NCBI GenBank assembly: GCA_014529385.2
Contig: CM043971.1
Span: forward strand, 82,999,340 to 83,063,339
Reading direction: 5' to 3'
DNA: 64,000 nt
Origin: Adiantum capillus-veneris
Lineage: Eukaryota; Streptophyta; Polypodiopsida; Polypodiales; Pteridaceae
Positions 59,251 to 64,000 of this stretch are shown here, piece after piece. The notes beneath the pieces are model-generated. The model saw only the letters and a list, made by a program, of their open reading frames with translations, was not told the DNA's origin and searched no databases. The position numbers were made by a program, and so were the translations under genes. Every line of letters begins with the position of its first letter. Positions within the stretch are counted from its first letter, which is position 1.

Positions 59251-60359
59251 TTAGTTAAAAAACAACAACACACACGACCCAAACACAATGTTCTCTCAAA
59301 ATTTTGGAAGACTAGGACATTGGCTTTAGAAATTTATAGGACTACAGAGCTATGATAGACCCACTGTCTATAATTTCTATTTAGGTTGACTAGTGTTAGG
59401 GTGTCATCTTAGAATATAGTTATGGATTTGTGCTCATGGCTATCATAGTCTTGAGATTTTGCTAGTTTTAGGTTTGCAGGTTAATCCATGCTTACTTACC
59501 TTGGCTCTGATTGGTATTTTTGGTACACATTAATTACAAGATGACTGCTCACATGAGACTCATCTTTGATCCAATGAAATGTGCAAAGATGATGGAACAA
59601 ATTACACAATTCTTAAATGATCCCCCCCCTAAAAAGCCCAGCCATCTAGAACTAGACTGTTTCTTACTAGAAAAGCAAAAAGTAAAGTGATCTCTTATCC
59701 AAAGTAAACACATCCTAATATTTCAAACTTTTCTTACAAGCCTTATCCTTTCCCAAGGTCAAAACCTCTTTCTGTGGCTAGATCCCTTGTCCTTTGCGAT
59801 GTATAAGTAACCTGGATGCATCACAACTTATTTATAATTCTACCCTAGCAGGTGACAAAAAGTCATCTATCCTACATATGCTTTCCTTCAATGATTGGGT
59901 CAAAATTTTTGCTACTTTGGACAAAGATACTAATGATGGAGTGGCTATAATTTCTCAATATATCTCTCAATTTCCTATATTAACCCTTCAATACAATCAA
60001 GATCTTGCTCAATTTTCTTCCTCTGGTGCTAAACTTGCCAATTTTCTCAAAATTAGTGTGGCCTTAATCCTGCTTTCATTAGTACTCCTACTACTCCTAT
60101 TGTTCCACAAACCGGCGGCCTCTTTTGTAGAGACAATGCTACTCTTAAAGCTGTTAAGGAATTTCAAAATAATATGTACACCCATAGTGGCTCTACCCTT
60201 TTAGAGATGGTTCCAAAAGTCTTTAAAGTTTTCCCTTTCCTATCGGTCCTTTCCCTTTCAGCTTTACTTAGCTGTTTGATTGATCTAGTCAATACTCTCC
60301 AAATGGAGAAGACAATCCTATTAGACTTAACCAATTTGGTTAAACAATGTTTTTTACAT

Positions 60360-61017
<658 letters not shown>

Positions 61018-61039
61018 TTTTTGGCACCGCTACCAGGGG
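61018..61039 (+). promoter_or_regulatory. Primer binding site of gypsy D
   Basis: TTTTTGGCACCGCTACCAGG resembles the TTTGGCGCCGTTGCCGGGG-type site common after the LTR in plant gypsy elements of the Athila/Tat group, with A for G substitutions. Confidence 0.75.
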
Positions 61040-61964
61040 AATGCCCTGCATTAAGCTTGAGTAGCACTCTATGCTACTTTGTGGTGCATTTTGAAATGTA
61101 GGAAAGGTAGAGAAGGAAGGTGGGTGTGTTGAGAAGGAGTTTGTTTTGCTGCTGTGTATTGTTTTGTTAATAAGGTATTGAAAGGTACTGTGTTGTTTCT
61201 GTTCATAAGGTGTCTTCTCTGTGATAAGGTGTTAGGATTAAGGTAGTAGATCCATAATATTAGTTCTGTGTAAAGTACAGTAAGTAGTTATGTTAGCTAA
61301 TGAATTACTGTAGTAGTGTGTTAGTGTGTAACAATAGCTATATTAGTTGTAAGTAGATAGGTTAGGTGTGTGTGCTCTCGCGCGCACAACGCGGCCGCAG
61401 CGACCTTATCCCAAAAAAATAAAAATAAGATTTTTTTTTTAAAATTTTAAAGGTAGGACCGGGATCGAGAATATTCCCAGACCCAAGCCCATACCCAAAG
61501 CCCATGCTCAGGCTCATGCCTCAGTCCCCCTTTAAAATTACGTAGTTTAGCCTCATAGGTAGGTAAAAATTGAACCTTTTGAGGACTAACGGAGCTTCAG
61601 ATAACCGAATGTTGTGCTGTAAAGCACACCACGACCCCCTAAGCAATACACTTGTTTCGAGCTATCACACACTCTAATCCAAAAACCGATCATTAAAAAA
61701 CATAAAAAAAATGAGTGAAAACAAACGCCTAAAAAAGTAAGCGGTTAACCTTCGAGGTTATTTGCTGACTCTTGTAGGGTGCCAAAGGCAAATGCATCTG
61801 CGCTCTGGTCGTGTGCTAGAGAGCATTTTGACTTACGCGAGTTCTCAATATCCACCTACCTTAGGTTCTGGGCCCTCGACGGGGACCCAAGGTAGTACAA
61901 ACCAAGACCCACAAACCAAGACCCAAACATAGCGGCTAGTGACTCTTCCTCTGACTAGGATGTC
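61040..61964 (+). other. Leader of gypsy D
   Basis: No supported ORF. T/A-rich, with a CGCGCGCACAACGCGGCCGC-like GC patch near 61380. Confidence 0.5.
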
Positions 61965-63905
61965 ATGGATGGTTTCCCAATGCCTAATCCCGATAGCTCA
62001 AGCCAAGACATGCATGCCATGGGTCCACGGTCCGGGCCGAGCATGCTTAGCCGCTTGAAGGAAACCTTTAGTAGAGCCACTCGCTTCGAACATGGAGCTA
62101 ACGATGTAAATGAGGGGGGTGGGAAAGTAAATTCTCCATTCATGACCAACGTAGACCCTATGCTCTTAGAGAGTGTGCACGTGAATACTCCATTCACTGC
62201 ACCCCCTGACTCTTGAGAGTTATTTTCCTCCGAGGTCATATTACCTGATGGTAGAAGCCTTGCCGAAGTGCAAGAGGTTGAACAATATATCATTGAGGCT
62301 AGAGAAAAGGAAATTGAGAGCTTACGTAAGGCGGAGCAACGAAGCTAGTTAAAAGCGAAAGCTCCTATGTCAATATCATTGCTAGGAGAGCAATCGCGTG
62401 CTCTTGAATTAGCAACCACTAATGGTCAACCCATAGAGAGCCACATTGCATCTAGTTCAAAGGACACCCCTAACACCTCAAGCCTAGATGGAGCGTTCCT
62501 AAATGAGAACTGGGAGTACGAACTACAAATGGAAACTTTAACCGACCTATACATAGGTCACACCTATCATGTGGGTTGGCTAGATATCCTACAATCCACA
62601 ACAGGTGCTACTAGTGTGGAGGATCAACAACAAAGAGTTTGTGAGGTCATCCATAGGGTTATTGAGCTAGAAAGACAGAACGAGGGGATCCACATGCCTT
62701 CAACGGGTCTCATGAGATTCTTGGATACAAGGGAGGGTGAACAACTAACCTTATCGCAAATGGAGACTCCCTCGGTAAGTCCGATGGATCCCCCATATGT
62801 TGTTTTGCCAGGGGTCTCAGTGCAATATGAGCCCACCAGTGATAGCTTTACTTTTCCAAGTCTAGCTCATCTTTCCCTTGATGATGTCACGACTACCATG
62901 CCTACCCCAATGATGCGCATGCCAAGAAACATGCCATGGACCTCATTTGTTAGTAAAGCACCACTACATGGTAGCTCAATGCCTGCAACAGTACCTACAA
63001 GTGTGTACCAATCGTATATACCTATAGGTCCTCGTACTCATGTAGTCCCTAACCCTCCCATTGTTTCAACTACCTATGCTCCACAACCACAATACCCAAG
63101 CTCTTATTTCCATGGGACGATACCGGCTAGCATTAGCATGTCACATCCGACGTCTGCTATGCCTAGGGCCACACATATGAACTTTGGACCGCCACATGGC
63201 ACAACACCGTACCAAACGTGGAATCCAAGGGCTTCCTATGCGCCAAGCCCAATGCCAATACCTACTCCACATGTAGTCTCTAGAGCGCCTTCACCCACGG
63301 TGCCTGCTCACTTAGGTGACTTGGCAACATTTGCTCAAGCTATCGATCGATCTATTGCTGCGAATTTGCGTAACACACCTGATAGAGAACCTAGAAGTAA
63401 GGCAGTACAAATAGCCAAGCTCACACAAAAATTTAGTGGAGATGGGGATGTGAGAAAGCATATCGAAGTGTTTGAACAAATATGTGATTCTCTAGGAGAA
63501 CACAATGACCTGCATAAGAGTAATTCTTTAAGCCTAACCTTAAGTGGAAAGGCTGGGGATTGGTATAGAACCCTAAGGGTGGAAGAAAAAACGATTTACC
63601 CTACTCTTAGGAGATTGCTCTTGAAAGAATACATACAAGAGGGAGTGCTTTGGGGTGTAGCCTCTCAGCTCTAGAAAGCCCAACAAGAGGAAGGAGAGTC
63701 GGTGAGAGACTTTATTAGTTGCTTGAAGCATTTGAATTCTCGTTGTAATCCAAATGAGCGCTTTAATAATAATAAATTGCCTGATAGATTCATTAGGGGA
63801 TTACGACATGAAGATATCTACAATGGCCTAGTCATTAGAGGTATCACCACTTGGGAAGCAGTAACCACCAATGCGATCCAATTGGAGGATAATTTAATGA
63901 TTTAA
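61965..63905 (+). pseudogene. gypsy D gag
   Basis: A single reading frame runs from the ATG at 61965 to 63905, broken by in-frame stops at 62214 (TGA), 62346 (TAG) and 63672 (TAG) and ended by TAA. A long Pro/Thr/Ser-rich N-terminal half precedes a retrotransposon gag domain at about 63400-63890 (AVQIAKLTQKFSGDGDVRKH, LSGKAGDWYRTL, EEGESVRDFISCLKHLNSRC, LPDRFIRGLRHEDIY). The absence of frameshifts suggests decay mainly by substitution. Confidence 0.85.
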
Positions 63906-64000
63906 GGAGAAAGAGTGTCTATTGAGCCTAAATCTATTAGCTCGCAAGCATCGGGGCATCAACCAATGACCCTAAAGCCTATTGCTAAGGAGCCAAAGAT

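Overview
This is nuclear DNA from a land plant. It is packed with LTR retrotransposons, LINEs and long microsatellites, and holds one recognisable host gene. That gene (about 30.7-34.4 kb, plus strand) is the C-terminal two thirds of a TAPT1/POD1-family membrane protein, spread over ten exons. Dense (CT)n tracts, chromodomain Ty3/gypsy elements, long poly(C)/poly(G) runs and a LINE ORF2 of a type I associate with fern genomes suggest a fern or other seed-free vascular plant. That assignment is inference only.

Layout. 1-4.6 kb: 3' half of a Ty3/gypsy chromovirus. 4.9-6.4 kb: minus-strand copy of a non-coding LTR-like repeat carrying GCGTTTT motifs. 6.7-13.8 kb: minus-strand Ty3/gypsy element with ~2 kb LTRs that has lost its reverse transcriptase. 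13.9-25.7 kb: minus-strand Ty1/copia element (TSD AAACA) interrupted at 14.5-20.95 kb by a plus-strand Ty3/gypsy chromovirus (TSD CTGCC); the copia element itself sits in an older minus-strand element whose PBS lies at 26.16 kb. 26.6-27.4 kb: decayed gypsy pol fragments. 27.5-30.5 kb: a non-coding element between ~270-bp direct repeats, containing a second copy of the GCGTTTT repeat. 30.7-34.4 kb: the POD1/TAPT1 gene, including what looks like a U12-type AT-AC intron.

35.0-41.86 kb: an essentially full-length minus-strand LINE (ORF1 plus EN-RT ORF2) bounded by an imperfect target duplication; all six of its in-frame stops are TAG. 42.3-42.5 kb: a tRNA-like SINE candidate inside CT-rich microsatellite DNA. 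45.0-52.4 kb: a second, plus-strand LINE flanked on both sides by (CT)n and split by a Ty1/copia element (45.4-50.7 kb, TSD ACACC). 52.4-60.3 kb: AT-rich, gene-poor DNA with compound microsatellites and small dispersed repeats. 60.4-64.0 kb: LTR, primer site and decayed gag of another Ty3/gypsy element running off the right edge.

The host gene is the only candidate functional gene. The window mostly records successive insertions: target duplications and LTR divergence give a consistent relative order, with the gypsy at 14.5 kb youngest and the copia elements older. The most notable points are the AT-AC intron, the microsatellite-flanked LINE and SINE, the amber-only decay of two elements, and the unassigned C-terminal domain of the LINE ORF1.
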